From positions 5,270,001 through 5,334,000 of the forward strand of contig NZ_JARUBP010000001.1 of NCBI RefSeq assembly GCF_029626225.1: a DNA stretch of 64,000 bases, read 5' to 3'. Position 1 is the first letter of the stretch; each line of letters starts with the position of its first letter. The DNA comes from Asanoa sp. WMMD1127. GTDB lineage: Bacteria > Actinomycetota > Actinomycetes > Mycobacteriales > Micromonosporaceae. The translations under genes and the position numbers were made by a program. Of this stretch, positions 44,437-54,188 are shown piece by piece. The notes beneath the pieces were generated by a model, which saw nothing but the letters and a program-made list of their open reading frames with translations, did no database searches and was not told where the DNA came from.

Positions 44437-44817
44437 ATGCGGATCGGCGATGTGGCGGCGCGGGCGGCCGTGAGTGTCCGGGCCCTGCGCTACTACGAGG
44501 AGCAGGGGCTGCTGGCGTCGACGCGCAGTGCGAGCGGGCAGCGGCACTACGCCGAGGCGGCGGTGGAGCGGGTGCGGCTGATCCAGTCGCTCTACGCGGC
44601 CGGTCTGTCCAGCAGGACGATCGCCGACCTGCTGCCGTGCGTCGACGCCCAGGTCAGCACGCCGGAGTCGCGGCGGCTGCTGGCGGCCGAGCGGGACCGC
44701 ATCGACCGCCAGATCGCCGAGCTGACGCTCACCCGGGACAAGCTGGACGCCATCATCGAGCAGACGTCCCGCCCGAACCCGCAGTGTGCCTACGTGCCCT
44801 CCGGCGGGGCCGTTTAA
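44437..44817 (+). CDS. MerR-family transcriptional regulator
   Basis: 126 aa: [26 protein letters not shown] is the MerR DNA-binding domain, followed by a dimerisation helix ([22 protein letters not shown]) and a short tail with one Cys (NPQCAYV). No metal-binding Cys set, so probably senses an organic compound. Its TAA overlaps the TAA of the convergent gene at 44814. Confidence 0.9.
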   Translation: MRIGDVAARAAVSVRALRYYEEQGLLASTRSASGQRHYAEAAVERVRLIQSLYAAGLSSRTIADLLPCVDAQVSTPESRRLLAAERDRIDRQIAELTLTRDKLDAIIEQTSRPNPQCAYVPSGGAV

Positions 44818-45215
44818 CGGCCCTGTCCCGCGAGCTGCCTCCGCAGCTCTTCCGCGTCGTGCAGGGCGGACATGTGCCGGAACCTGCCGTCGCTGAGGGT
44901 GTAGATCGCGAACTCGACGATCGTGATCGGGCGGCCGGTGGGCGCGACGCCGAGCCACTCCTTGACCGGCGTGCCGGTGTTGATCAGACGCGCGGCCAAC
45001 CGGTCGCCGCTGACGGCGATCTCCTGGGTCTCCCAGTGGAAGTCGGGGACGGCGTCGGCGATGCCGCGCAACTGGGCGACGACGTCGTCGCGGGTGGCGG
45101 GCTCGCTCTGCAGGGTGATCTTCTCGTGCACGAACTCGTCCATGCGCTCGAACTCGTGGGCGTTGAGCGCCGCGATGTAGCGCTCGTAGAAGTCGCGGAC
45201 GTTGTTGTCGGCCAT
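44814..45215 (-). CDS. SnoaL-like ester-cyclase-fold protein
   Basis: 133 aa from ATG 45215. SnoaL/NTF2-like fold ([26 protein letters not shown], then [11 protein letters not shown] and [18 protein letters not shown]). Relatives include polyketide cyclases and many uncharacterised proteins. Its stop codon overlaps the convergent merR stop (TTTAA at 44813-44817). Confidence 0.82.
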   Translation of the reverse strand: MADNNVRDFYERYIAALNAHEFERMDEFVHEKITLQSEPATRDDVVAQLRGIADAVPDFHWETQEIAVSGDRLAARLINTGTPVKEWLGVAPTGRPITIVEFAIYTLSDGRFRHMSALHDAEELRRQLAGQGR

Positions 45216-45350
45216 GGCCACTCCAACCGCGCGCCTTCGAGTTCTATTCCGATCGGTACAGAAGTCGGCGCTCGGGCGCACGCCGGAGAGCCAGCGAAGC
45301 GGACAGGGCGCAGCGCAGACCCGGCGGTTCGAACCAACGGGTCAGCACAC

Positions 45351-45370
45351 GCGTAACCAACGTGTTACGC
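45351..45370. promoter_or_regulatory. ArsR-type operator before the arsR-like gene
   Basis: GCGTAAC-N6-GTTACGC is a perfect 7-6-7 inverted repeat ending 7 bp before the GTG at 45378, overlapping the probable promoter of a leaderless transcript. Fits autorepression by the gene product. Confidence 0.65.
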
Positions 45371-45377
45371 TTCCGGC

Positions 45378-45740
45378 GTGGACGAGGTGGCCGGGGCGAT
45401 CGCGGACGGGGTGCGGCGGCAGATCCTGCTGATGCTCCGCGACGGGCCGCTCGCGGCCGGCCAGATCGCGGACCGGTTCGCGATCAGCCGGCCCGCCGTC
45501 AGCCGCCACCTCCGTGTGCTGCGCGAGGCGGGCCTGGTGCGCGACGCGGCCGACGGGCGCCACCGGGTCTACGCGCTCGTCACCGCGCCGGTCACCGAGT
45601 TGATGGGCTGGCTGGAAGAGCTGACCCGGCCGTCCGCCTGGCAGAGCCGGTTCGACGCGTTGGAGACCGAGGTTTACCGCACCCGGCGCGAGCGGCGCAC
45701 GGCCGCCGCGCCCGACCGAACCCAGGAGAGGACCGCATGA
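45378..45740 (+). CDS. ArsR-family regulator
   Basis: 120 aa winged helix (RQILLMLRDGPLAAGQIADRFAISRPAVSRHLRVLREAGLV, wing GRHRVYAL). No Cys metal site, belonging to the ArsR group paired with AHSA1/SRPBCC proteins. GTG start without ribosome site, likely leaderless. Overlaps the next gene by ATGA. Confidence 0.9.
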   Translation: MDEVAGAIADGVRRQILLMLRDGPLAAGQIADRFAISRPAVSRHLRVLREAGLVRDAADGRHRVYALVTAPVTELMGWLEELTRPSAWQSRFDALETEVYRTRRERRTAAAPDRTQERTA

Positions 45741-46219
45741 GCCCGACACCTACGGGACGACTGTTCGGCAACGACCTCGTGCTGACCCGCACGTTCCGCG
45801 CGCCCGCGGAAGACGTGTGGGCGAGCCTGACCGATCCCGAACGCACGGCGCGCTGGTTCGGGCCGTGGAAAGGCGACGCGGCGCCGGGACGCACGGTCCA
45901 GGTCCAGCTCATGCAGGAGGACGGCCAGCCCTGGATGGACTTCAGGATCGACGCGTGCGAGGCGCCGAGCCGGCTGGCCCTGTCGGCCGTCGACACGCAC
46001 GGCAACTGGGAGCTCGACCTGGTGCTGGGGGAGAGCGAGGGCGTGACCGAACTGCGTTTCACACAGCACCTGGCCGACACCGCGGGCGTCGGCGAGATCG
46101 GACCGGGCTGGGAGTTCTATCTGGACGCGCTGGTCGCCGCGCGCGAGGGTCGCCCGCTGCCCCGGTTCGACGACTACTTCCCCTCGATGAAGGACCACTT
46201 CGACGCCCAGGTGGTCTAG
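45737..46219 (+). CDS. SRPBCC/AHSA1-domain protein
   Basis: 160 aa. AHSA1-like START fold (LVLTRTFRAPAEDVWASLTDPERTARWFGPWKG ... GPGWEFYLDAL), translationally coupled to the ArsR regulator, the standard pairing in actinomycetes. It binds or alters a small hydrophobic ligand; function unknown. Confidence 0.9.
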   Translation: MSPTPTGRLFGNDLVLTRTFRAPAEDVWASLTDPERTARWFGPWKGDAAPGRTVQVQLMQEDGQPWMDFRIDACEAPSRLALSAVDTHGNWELDLVLGESEGVTELRFTQHLADTAGVGEIGPGWEFYLDALVAAREGRPLPRFDDYFPSMKDHFDAQVV

Positions 46220-46353
46220 GTTCTACGCGTGCTCGGCACGTCCGATCGTCCTGAGCACTTCTCGCTGCAGGACAGCCTCAGCGCCATGACGAAGTCCGAT
46301 CGCTCGGATGGCCGAAGCCCGTGCCGCCGATTGAGGCGAACAGGCGAGACTAC

Positions 46354-47829
46354 CTAGCGGCCACGGGCCCGGAAGACCTCGGACAGCGTCCGGATGACCA
46401 CCTTCACGTCGAGCCAGAGAGACCAGTTCTCGATGTAGTAGTTGTCGAACCGGGCGCGGTCGGAGATCGGCGTGTCGCCGCGCAGGCCGCTGACCTGGGC
46501 CAGGCCGGTCAGGCCGACTGGCACCCGGTGGCGCATCGCATAGTCCGGATAGTCGGCGGAGAACTGGTCGACGAAGAACGGGCGTTCCGGGCGTGGACCG
46601 ACGATGGTCATGTCGCCGCGCAGGATGTTCCACAACTGCGGCAGCTCGTCCAAGGAGGTGCGGCGCAGGAACCGGCCCACCGGACCGACCCGTGGATCGT
46701 CGGCGATCGACCACGTCGTCTGTGCCTCGGTAGCGGTGCTCGGCCGCATCGACCGGAACTTGACCAGATGGAACGGCTTTCCGTAGCGGCCGATCCGCTG
46801 TTGCCGGAAGAAGATGCCCGGCCCGCCCTCGATCAGCACGGCCAGGGCGCACAGCAGCATCACCGGGCCGAGGACCACGAGGGCGATCGAGGCGGCCACG
46901 ATGTCGGAGGCGCGCTTGACCCACCAGCGCGGGCCGCTCAGGGACGACCGGTGCACCCGGACCACCGGGATGGCGCCGATGTGGTCGGGGATGCCGCCGT
47001 CGGAGTGGAACTCGCGCAGGCGCGGCACCATCCACAGGTCGCAGTCGAGCATGGCCGGCAGCCGGGCGATCCGCAGCAGGGTCGCGTCGGTGCAGTCGAT
47101 GTCGGCGATCAGCACCACGTCGCACTCGACCAGGCGGATCAGCGTCTCGAGGTCGTCGAGGTGGCCGATCAGCGGCATGCTGTCGCGCAGCACGTGCTCG
47201 GTGGACGCCACGTCGACGAAGCCCGTGAAACGCAGGCCGTATTCGGGGTAGCGGCGCAGCAGCCGGGCCACTTCGATCGCCACCGGACCGCCGCCGAGCA
47301 CGATCGCGCTGTGTTCGACCCACCGCCGGCGCCGGGCCAGGATCGCGATCTGCCGGGTGACCAGGCGGCCGACGATCACCAGCAGGGCGGAGACCGCGAT
47401 CGTACGCAGAAGCTTGTCGGCGGCCGACACCGAATCGTGCCGGAGCGCTCCGACGATCGCGACCATCGCGGCGGCGGCGAGCAGCCGGCCGCACAGGGTG
47501 GGCAACTCGTCGAGGAAGGAGATGTGCCGGCGCCCACGGTAGAGGCCGCCGAGGGCGAACAAGGTCACCGTGGCGACCGCACCGGCCACCACTCCCTTCC
47601 AGCTCTCCTGGGTGTATGCCAACGGCGCGAGATAGGCCAGCAGGTCGACCGGCAGCGACATCATCCACACGCGCAGCGACCGGGTGCGCGAGGAGGTGGG
47701 TGTGCCCACATAGGGCAGCACGACGGTGGGACGGTCGCGATCGGACTCGACCGGGACGGGCTCACGCGGGCGCGGCACCGCGTCGCCGGTCTCCTGGCGG
47801 CCGGTCGGCGGAGCGCCGAACTGAACCAT
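46354..47829 (-). CDS. Polyprenyl glycosylphosphotransferase initiating exopolysaccharide synthesis
   Basis: 491 aa from ATG 47829 (GGGGGA upstream). Four N-terminal hydrophobic segments, a CoA-binding-like domain (about 170-290; VLGGGPVAIEVARLL), one more helix, and the WbaP/WcaJ-type catalytic domain (about 300-491; WWVKRASDIVAASIALVVLGP, PGIFFRQQRIGRYGKPF, KFRSMR, RTSLDELPQLWNILRGDMTIVGPRP). It loads the first sugar phosphate onto undecaprenyl phosphate for the neighbouring cluster. Confidence 0.92.
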   Translation of the reverse strand: MVQFGAPPTGRQETGDAVPRPREPVPVESDRDRPTVVLPYVGTPTSSRTRSLRVWMMSLPVDLLAYLAPLAYTQESWKGVVAGAVATVTLFALGGLYRGRRHISFLDELPTLCGRLLAAAAMVAIVGALRHDSVSAADKLLRTIAVSALLVIVGRLVTRQIAILARRRRWVEHSAIVLGGGPVAIEVARLLRRYPEYGLRFTGFVDVASTEHVLRDSMPLIGHLDDLETLIRLVECDVVLIADIDCTDATLLRIARLPAMLDCDLWMVPRLREFHSDGGIPDHIGAIPVVRVHRSSLSGPRWWVKRASDIVAASIALVVLGPVMLLCALAVLIEGGPGIFFRQQRIGRYGKPFHLVKFRSMRPSTATEAQTTWSIADDPRVGPVGRFLRRTSLDELPQLWNILRGDMTIVGPRPERPFFVDQFSADYPDYAMRHRVPVGLTGLAQVSGLRGDTPISDRARFDNYYIENWSLWLDVKVVIRTLSEVFRARGR

Positions 47830-47940
47830 GTGTTTCCCCCGTACGTGAGACAGGAACGCATCCACCTGTCATCGCACGATGTTACGACCATCCATGGGAG
47901 CCGGGACACCCCGCTCGCGCCGGGATGATGAGGCTTCCTC

Positions 47941-49065
47941 GTGGTCAGTACCATCGGCGCCATGTCCAGTCGCCCGCCCCACGCCGACCCCGACTCGACC
48001 GCGGTGATCAGCCCGGTCCCCACCGACGGTTCGGACGGTCCGGACAAGCCGGGCGACCCGCCGGTGCGGCACGGCCGGCGGCGCCGTTGGCGGCGCGTCC
48101 TCGTGATCGTGCTCGCGGCCGTGCTGCTGCTGGTCGGCGGCGGTGCGCTCGCGGCGACGCTCTACGTGCGGTCGGTCGACGGCGACATCGAGCGCATCGA
48201 GGCCTTCGACGCGGTGCCCGAGGCGGCCCGTCCGCCGAAGGTCGAGGCGGCCAAGGACGCGTTGAACTTCCTCGTGCTCGGCAGCGACTCGCGCGACCCG
48301 GCCAACGCGTCGGGCTCCCGCAGCGACACCATCATCCTGCTGCACCTGACGAAGGACCGGTCCAGTGCGCAGATGGTGTCGATCCCGCGTGACACCTGGC
48401 TGCACGTGCCGCCCACCAAGGACGGCAAGCGCGGCGACGCCGACGCCAAGATCAACGCGGCGTTCGCCTGGGGCGGCGTCCCGTTGATGGTGCAGACGGT
48501 CGAGAGTTACACGAAGGTGCGCATCGACCACGTCGCCATGGTCGACTTCGCGGGCTTCAAGGAGATCGTCGACGCGCTGGGCGGCGTCGAGATCGACGTC
48601 GAGGAGTCCTTCACCTCGACCCACTCACTCAATCCCGACAGCATCCGGCATTTCCGCAAGGGTCCCCAGACGATGGACGGGGCGGCGGCGCTCGACTACG
48701 CCCGCGAGCGGTTCGCCTTCAAGGACGGCGACTTCGCCCGCATCCGCCACCAGCAGCAGGTCATCAAGGCGATTCTCAACAAGGCGTCGTCGGGTGGCAT
48801 CCTGACCAACCCGGGCCGGCTCAACGGGTTTCTGCGCGCCACGGCCGACGCCGTGGCCGTCGACGGCACGCTGAACCTGTTCGACATGGCGATGGAGCTG
48901 CGCCACCTGCGCAGCGACAACCTGTCGTTCTTCACGAGCCCGTCCAAGGGCACCGGCATGGTCGGCGACCAGAGCGTCGTGCTCCCCGACCCGACCAAGG
49001 CCAGGGAGCTGTTCGATGCGGTCCGGCGCGACGACGTCGCGGCGCTGACCAAAGCCGGCGGCTGA
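47941..49065 (+). CDS. LytR-CpsA-Psr (LCP) glycopolymer ligase
   Basis: 374 aa from GTG 47941 (ATG 47962 is an alternative start). Cytoplasmic Arg-rich tail (RHGRRRRWRR), one transmembrane helix (about 52-73), then the LCP domain: FLVLGSDSRD, RSDTIILLHL, SIPRDTWLHV, KINAAFAWGG, YARERF, RIRHQQQVIKAIL with conserved Asp/Arg pyrophosphate-binding residues. Enzymes of this family attach glycopolymers to peptidoglycan, fitting a wall-linked polysaccharide made next door. Confidence 0.93.
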   Translation: MVSTIGAMSSRPPHADPDSTAVISPVPTDGSDGPDKPGDPPVRHGRRRRWRRVLVIVLAAVLLLVGGGALAATLYVRSVDGDIERIEAFDAVPEAARPPKVEAAKDALNFLVLGSDSRDPANASGSRSDTIILLHLTKDRSSAQMVSIPRDTWLHVPPTKDGKRGDADAKINAAFAWGGVPLMVQTVESYTKVRIDHVAMVDFAGFKEIVDALGGVEIDVEESFTSTHSLNPDSIRHFRKGPQTMDGAAALDYARERFAFKDGDFARIRHQQQVIKAILNKASSGGILTNPGRLNGFLRATADAVAVDGTLNLFDMAMELRHLRSDNLSFFTSPSKGTGMVGDQSVVLPDPTKARELFDAVRRDDVAALTKAGG

Positions 49066-49088
49066 GCGAGAACGACGGCGAGCCGACG

Positions 49089-50612
49089 TCAGCCCTCGCT
49101 GCCGAGCACGGTGATCGACCCGTCGGGGAAACGCGCGCACAACTGGGTGCGGCCGTCCACCGTCCGCACGAACATCCGCACGGCCGCGGCGGACGGCCTG
49201 GGCGGCACCCCCTCGGAGCGCAGTTCGAACGACGGCCGGATCACCAGGTTGCGGGTCACGTCGCCGATCCCGCTGGTGAGCTCGACCTGCGTCGTGGGGG
49301 AGGGCCGGCCGAGCCAGCCGAGCCCGCTGCCGGCCACGATGGACCCGCTGGCGTCGAGCACCCCGGGCTGGGCGAGCAACGCCTTTATCGACGACATGCC
49401 GCGTTCGGCGCCGAAGTCGACCGCCGCGGTGCCACAATTCATGATCTTGGTGTCGATGGCGCTGCCGGCCGGCTCCTCGGGTCGCGAGCCCGGTGCGAAC
49501 TGGATGCCGATCTCGGTGCCGGGCCCGGGGTGGTTGTGGCCCAGCACGAGGCCCCCAAGCCACCGGCAGTCGTTGCGGCTGATCCGGACGCCGACGCCGC
49601 CGGACAGGTCGGCGAAGCAGTTCATGCAGCCGATGCCGTTGGCCGCGAGCTCGAACGATACGGTCTGGCCGATGCCCCAGGCGTGACAGTTGACCATCAG
49701 CGTGCCCAGCGCGGCGCCTGCCATCCGGAAGCCGGTGCCGGCGTTCTTGAAGGACAGGCAGTCGAGCAGCATCGAGTCGTGCGGCCCGGTGAAGTGGAAG
49801 CCGTGCCCGCCGTTGTCGTGTGACCGCACGCCGGTCAGCCGGGCCTCCATCTGGTGCGAGGGGGACGGCAGGTCGCCCGCGGTGCCCCAGTCGCTGAACA
49901 CCCCGTCGTCGCGACAATTGAAGGTGATGACGTCGGCCACCAGGAAGCCGTACCCGTAGATCCGCAGGCCCCAGCCGCGCTCGTTGTGCTGCTTGTTGCC
50001 GTCGAGCGCGAGGTCGCGGACGCTGAACATCGTGATGCCGCCGTCGGAGCGGGCCGCGGTCTCCTCGTCGAACCTGTGCGACTCGAGGATCGCCGAGTTG
50101 GCGCCCGGCGCCAGCCGCAGCGTGGTCGCGTCGCCGCCGGCGCCGCGCAGGTGCACGCGCGAATAGAGCGTCAGTTTGCGGGTCACGTAGGTGCCCGGCG
50201 GCAGATACACCAGGCCACCGTCCTCCCGGACGGCGTCGATCGCCTTCTGCAGCTGCTCGGTGTCGTCGGTCTCGCCGTCGCCGGTCGCGCCCACCTCCCG
50301 CGCGTCGACGGTCGGGGCGTCGTCGGGGGCCAGGCTCTTGCCGTAGGCGCCCGCGCCCACGCCGACCACACCGGCGCCGACCACCATGGCGCCGATCCGG
50401 GTCAGCGCACGGCGACGGGCGATGACGGCCGCGTCCTCACCGGGCAGCCGAAGGTCGTCGAGGCGCAGATCGTCCACGTTGGGCGGAGAGTTGAGTCCCG
50501 GCAGGTGCGGCAGCTCTCGAATGCCGGGAATGCGCCGGATGCCCGGCAGCCGGCGGAGCGCGGCGAGTCGGGGGGAGTCGACGAGGCGGCGCGGGTCCCA
50601 GGCGTTCCTCAC
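49089..50612 (-). CDS. Tat-exported right-handed beta-helix (pectate-lyase-3-like) protein
   Basis: 507 aa. About 65 unusual N-terminal residues with LPGIRRIPGIRELPHLPGL repeats precede a twin-arginine motif (ARRRALTRIG) and hydrophobic stretch (to about 92). The rest is a parallel beta-helix: VDAREVGATGDGETDDTEQLQKAID, GLVYLPPGTYV and many repeat rungs. The late position of the Tat-like motif makes a membrane anchor equally possible. GTG start overlaps the flippase-like stop. Possibly cuts, modifies or binds the exported polysaccharide. Confidence 0.82.
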   Translation of the reverse strand: MRNAWDPRRLVDSPRLAALRRLPGIRRIPGIRELPHLPGLNSPPNVDDLRLDDLRLPGEDAAVIARRRALTRIGAMVVGAGVVGVGAGAYGKSLAPDDAPTVDAREVGATGDGETDDTEQLQKAIDAVREDGGLVYLPPGTYVTRKLTLYSRVHLRGAGGDATTLRLAPGANSAILESHRFDEETAARSDGGITMFSVRDLALDGNKQHNERGWGLRIYGYGFLVADVITFNCRDDGVFSDWGTAGDLPSPSHQMEARLTGVRSHDNGGHGFHFTGPHDSMLLDCLSFKNAGTGFRMAGAALGTLMVNCHAWGIGQTVSFELAANGIGCMNCFADLSGGVGVRISRNDCRWLGGLVLGHNHPGPGTEIGIQFAPGSRPEEPAGSAIDTKIMNCGTAAVDFGAERGMSSIKALLAQPGVLDASGSIVAGSGLGWLGRPSPTTQVELTSGIGDVTRNLVIRPSFELRSEGVPPRPSAAAVRMFVRTVDGRTQLCARFPDGSITVLGSEG

Positions 50613-51820
50613 GGCGTCACCCCGGCCGCGACCGGATCGCCGGCTGGCGCCTCCTTGCGTGCCGTGCGCATCCGTACGGCGTACCAGAGCGCCACCGCGA
50701 CCTCACATCCGAACAGCAACAGGAACAGGTCCTCGGCGGTGCTCACCCACAGGGTGGCGAGGGCGAGGCCGCCGAAGGCCAGCACGCGGGAGCCCAGGGC
50801 GGAGAACAGGTACTGGCCCGGCCGCGCGCGGATCATGTGCCGCGTGGCGATCCACGTGGAAACCATCAACGCCGCCTTGTATCCGCAGTAGAGGATAACG
50901 GCCGTGCGGCCGAGCGTCGCCAGGTCGTCGGCGAGCAGGCGCCGCACGTCCACACTGCCGACGATCACCGCGGCGACAGCCACCAGGCAGGCGACGGTGA
51001 GCAGGCGGGTGGCGCTCATGAACCGCCCCCTGGCACTGGACACGATGTCTTCGCGAGTGGTGGCCGACAGGGCGACGTGGAACGGCCCGAACGCCAGGTC
51101 CATCGCCCGCAGCACGACGATCGCGGCCTGGCCGGCGAGCGCGCCCGCGGCCGCCGGCAGGGCGACCACGTAGAGCAGGTCGACGCCGGCGGCGACGCAG
51201 TAGACCGCGCCGATCCGGACGCTGGCCCAGGGACTGGGTCGCGTCTCGCCCGCTGCGACCGGTAGGCGGGTGGCCAGCGCCCAGGCCAGCACGAGCAGCT
51301 GGGCCGGCAGAGCCGCGGCCGTCAGCGGCAGGTCGATGGCGGCGAAAAGGCCGGCGCCGGCGAGCGTGCCGAACGCCGTGAGCTGCGGCACCAGGTTGGT
51401 GCGGCGGCGGGAACGGGTGTGCGCCATGGCCCAGAACAGCGCCTCGAGGGGCAGTTGGAGCAGCACCGGCGCGACGACGAGCAGGCGGTCGGCGACGGAC
51501 GACGTCGGCAGCGCGACCCAGACCGACAGGTAGCCGATCACGCCGACCGGCAGCGCGACCGTCGTCGCGGCCCGCCTCGCCCAAGCCTCGACGCTCCACG
51601 TCGCCGGCACGACGCCGGCCGACAGCGGCCGCCCGACGAGGGCCTCGATCAGGGTGTACGGAATGGCCAGGAGTGCGCCCTGGAACGCCACGAGAGCCAG
51701 GTTGCCGGTGTCGACCCAGGACGCCAGCAGGAAAACGACCACGTTGCACAGGCGCGTCAGGGCCTGCACCGAGAGTTGCGAGGACTGGAGGCGGCCGGCG
51801 GCCCGCAGCAGCGCTCTCAT
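50609..51820 (-). CDS. Flippase-like polysaccharide export membrane protein
   Basis: 403 aa, about 12 hydrophobic segments, resembling the MATE/Wzx flippase fold, though sequence motifs are weak. Position between polymerase and beta-helix gene in the operon supports a role in flipping lipid-linked repeat units. ATG 51820 and both neighbours overlap by 4 bp. Confidence 0.72.
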   Translation of the reverse strand: MRALLRAAGRLQSSQLSVQALTRLCNVVVFLLASWVDTGNLALVAFQGALLAIPYTLIEALVGRPLSAGVVPATWSVEAWARRAATTVALPVGVIGYLSVWVALPTSSVADRLLVVAPVLLQLPLEALFWAMAHTRSRRRTNLVPQLTAFGTLAGAGLFAAIDLPLTAAALPAQLLVLAWALATRLPVAAGETRPSPWASVRIGAVYCVAAGVDLLYVVALPAAAGALAGQAAIVVLRAMDLAFGPFHVALSATTREDIVSSARGRFMSATRLLTVACLVAVAAVIVGSVDVRRLLADDLATLGRTAVILYCGYKAALMVSTWIATRHMIRARPGQYLFSALGSRVLAFGGLALATLWVSTAEDLFLLLFGCEVAVALWYAVRMRTARKEAPAGDPVAAGVTP

Positions 51821-53070
51821 GGCGCCGCCGGCCACAGTGTGCGGGCCCGCCGCTGTTCGAGGCGCAATGCGTGGGCCACGAACACGGCCAGGGTCGCCAT
51901 CGCGGCCGCGTACTCCCATGACTCGATGAAGAGCGACGCACAGGCCAGCCCGGCGAGCACCGCGATCAGCACCACCGACGTCGGCTTCGCGGCCGAGCGT
52001 CGGGTCAGCATGACGAGGCCGGCGACCACGGCGGCGACCAGCGCGGCCATCACCACCGGCCCGAACTGCAGTCCTACGCTGATGAAGTAGTTGTCGACGA
52101 ACAGCTGCGGGCTGTCGGCGACCCGGGAATACGTCGCCGCGCCCGCACTGCCGATGCCCCGGCCGATCACCGGCACGCCGTGCAGCCGGTCGGCCCACAC
52201 CTGGAAACGCTCCACCGCGCTGCTCGAGCCGGTGGCGCCCAACACCGCGAAGCCGCCAGCCACCGCCACCACGAGCACGGCGGCCAGGGCGAGCGAGAGT
52301 CGGCGGCGCGCCCGGCCGCCCGACCGGTCGAGCAGCACGGCGGCCGCGACGCCGGCGACGACCAGCAGGGCTCCGGACCGGCTCGTGCTGAGCCCGAGGC
52401 AGACGACGGCCGCAGCGGCGCCGGCGTGCCACAGCCACTCCCGCGGGCGAGCGTCGACAGTCAGCCAGAGCGCGACGTAGCCGAGCAGGTAGGCGCCGGC
52501 GAACATGCCCAGTTCGGCGTTGAACTCGGTGAGGCCGGGCACCCGGAACGTGCCGTCGATGTAGCGGATCGCGCGGTTCTCCTCGAACCCCCACCCCACC
52601 AGCCGGGCCGGCCCGACGGCCAACTCCGCCAAGGCGGCGACCGCGTTCGCGACGACGAGACCCGCCACGACGGTGATCAGCTGGTGCACCGCACGCGCGG
52701 GCAGGAACGCGACGGCCGCGAGGAATGCCAGTGGCAGCAAGGTGAGCCGAAGCCCGACCAGCGTCTGCGTCGGCCCGTGGTGGGCCAGGCCGATCGCGCC
52801 CCAGACAAGGGCGGCGGCCAGCACGCCCAGGCCGACCGTGACCCAGCGCATCGGCAGGTCGCCGCCGCGGCGGAGGACGAGCACCGTCACGAGCCCGTAG
52901 ACGGCGGCGCTCGCGGCTAGGCTCAGCACATAGTCGCGACCACCGGCCGCTAGGCCGGCCAGGTGTTGGATGCCCAACAGCCACAGGCCCAGCGGCGCCG
53001 CGAAGACGACGAGCGCGAACGCCAGCAGCACGGTCGGCAGCCGGTCACGCACTGCGGCCCAGCGGGTCAT
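51817..53070 (-). CDS. O-antigen-ligase/polymerase-like membrane protein
   Basis: 417 aa with 10-12 transmembrane segments and the large loop typical of Wzy_C proteins (RVPGLTEFNAELGMFAGAYL; LSTSRSGALLVVAG; VIGRGIGSAGAATYS). Probably joins repeat units or ligates glycan. Start ATG 53070, overlapping the glycosyltransferase stop. Confidence 0.82.
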   Translation of the reverse strand: MTRWAAVRDRLPTVLLAFALVVFAAPLGLWLLGIQHLAGLAAGGRDYVLSLAASAAVYGLVTVLVLRRGGDLPMRWVTVGLGVLAAALVWGAIGLAHHGPTQTLVGLRLTLLPLAFLAAVAFLPARAVHQLITVVAGLVVANAVAALAELAVGPARLVGWGFEENRAIRYIDGTFRVPGLTEFNAELGMFAGAYLLGYVALWLTVDARPREWLWHAGAAAAVVCLGLSTSRSGALLVVAGVAAAVLLDRSGGRARRRLSLALAAVLVVAVAGGFAVLGATGSSSAVERFQVWADRLHGVPVIGRGIGSAGAATYSRVADSPQLFVDNYFISVGLQFGPVVMAALVAAVVAGLVMLTRRSAAKPTSVVLIAVLAGLACASLFIESWEYAAAMATLAVFVAHALRLEQRRARTLWPAAP

Positions 53071-54188
53071 CCGCGCACCGACTCGTAGGCCCGCAACACT
53101 CCGTCGACGTGGTCGTCCCAGTCGAGCCGCCGTCCGTCGGCGGCCGCCGAGGCCGAGAACGCGCCGTGTTCGGCCGGCGACATGGCCGCCGCCGTTTTGA
53201 GCAGGCCGGCCAGCTCGGCGGGGTCGTGGAAGACCAGCATCGAAGTGTCGGCGGCCATCGGGGGCGTGGCCGAGGCGCTCGCGATGATCGGCCGCCCGGC
53301 CATCAGCGCCTCCGCGCAGACCAGCCCGTAGGTCTCGGCGCCCCGGCTCGGGAACACGAGCCACCCCGCCTGCGCGAACGCCGCACGCTTGGCCTCGCCG
53401 TCGACGAAGCCAAGGTAGCGCAGCGCGGGCGTGGCCGTCGCGGCCCGTTCGACCGCGTCACGCAACGGGCCGTCGCCGGCGATCAACAGCGTGCCCGGCG
53501 CTCCCGCGGCCCACGCGTCGAGCAGCAGGTCGACACCTTTGTGGACGGTCAACGCGCCGACGAAGAGGAACACGTCGGGCCGGGCCGCCGGCCAGCCGCG
53601 CCGGTGCCAGTCGAGCGGCACGGCGAGCGGCAGCAGTTGGCCGGTCGCGGCCGGTGCGCAGCGCCGCACCTCTGCCCGGACGCGGTCGGCCGCGAACAGG
53701 AGGGTGACCCGGCGCAGCCGGCGGACGATCCAGCGGGAGCGCAGGCCGAGCAGCGCGTCGAGAGCGCGCGACCGGCCCAGGTTGGCCCGGCCGTTGTTGG
53801 GATCGCAGATGGCGTGGTCGTGCACGGAATGACAGGTCGGATAGGCGGCCGCGATCCGCGCCACCGGCAGCACGCCGAGCTCCTGCCAGTTGTGCACGTG
53901 CACGACGTCAGGTGCGAACGCCCGCAGGTCGCGCGGGCCCATGCCGGTCGGATCGACCAGGTCGCCCAGGTGTACGAGGGCCTTGCGCGCCAGTCGCGGC
54001 AGCCGGGCGCCGAACCTGGTCGACAGACGCTCCCGCACGCGTTGGTCGGCCGGCTCGCCACCGGGAACGTCGCGGCAGAACACCCGCACCTCGTGCCCCC
54101 GCGCCCGCAGCGCCGCCGTCAGGTTCCGCAGGTAGCTCTCGGCGCCGCCGCGGACGGCGAACGACGAGTGCACCATCGCGATCCTCAT
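53067..54188 (-). CDS. GT4-family glycosyltransferase
   Basis: 373 aa, GT-B fold. N-terminal acceptor domain (AMVHSSFAVRGGAESYLRNLT), C-terminal donor domain with FVGALTVHKGVDLLLDAW and the EX7E motif ETYGLVCAE. First sugar-transfer genes of the polysaccharide operon flank it with 4-bp overlaps. Donor sugar unknown. Confidence 0.9.
   Translation of the reverse strand: MRIAMVHSSFAVRGGAESYLRNLTAALRARGHEVRVFCRDVPGGEPADQRVRERLSTRFGARLPRLARKALVHLGDLVDPTGMGPRDLRAFAPDVVHVHNWQELGVLPVARIAAAYPTCHSVHDHAICDPNNGRANLGRSRALDALLGLRSRWIVRRLRRVTLLFAADRVRAEVRRCAPAATGQLLPLAVPLDWHRRGWPAARPDVFLFVGALTVHKGVDLLLDAWAAGAPGTLLIAGDGPLRDAVERAATATPALRYLGFVDGEAKRAAFAQAGWLVFPSRGAETYGLVCAEALMAGRPIIASASATPPMAADTSMLVFHDPAELAGLLKTAAAMSPAEHGAFSASAAADGRRLDWDDHVDGVLRAYESVRG

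Noticed and set aside
46220-46353. Possible terminator between the convergent SRPBCC and glycosylphosphotransferase genes
   Set aside because: Only a 6-bp arm pair (GTGCTC/GAGCAC) with a long loop is visible.
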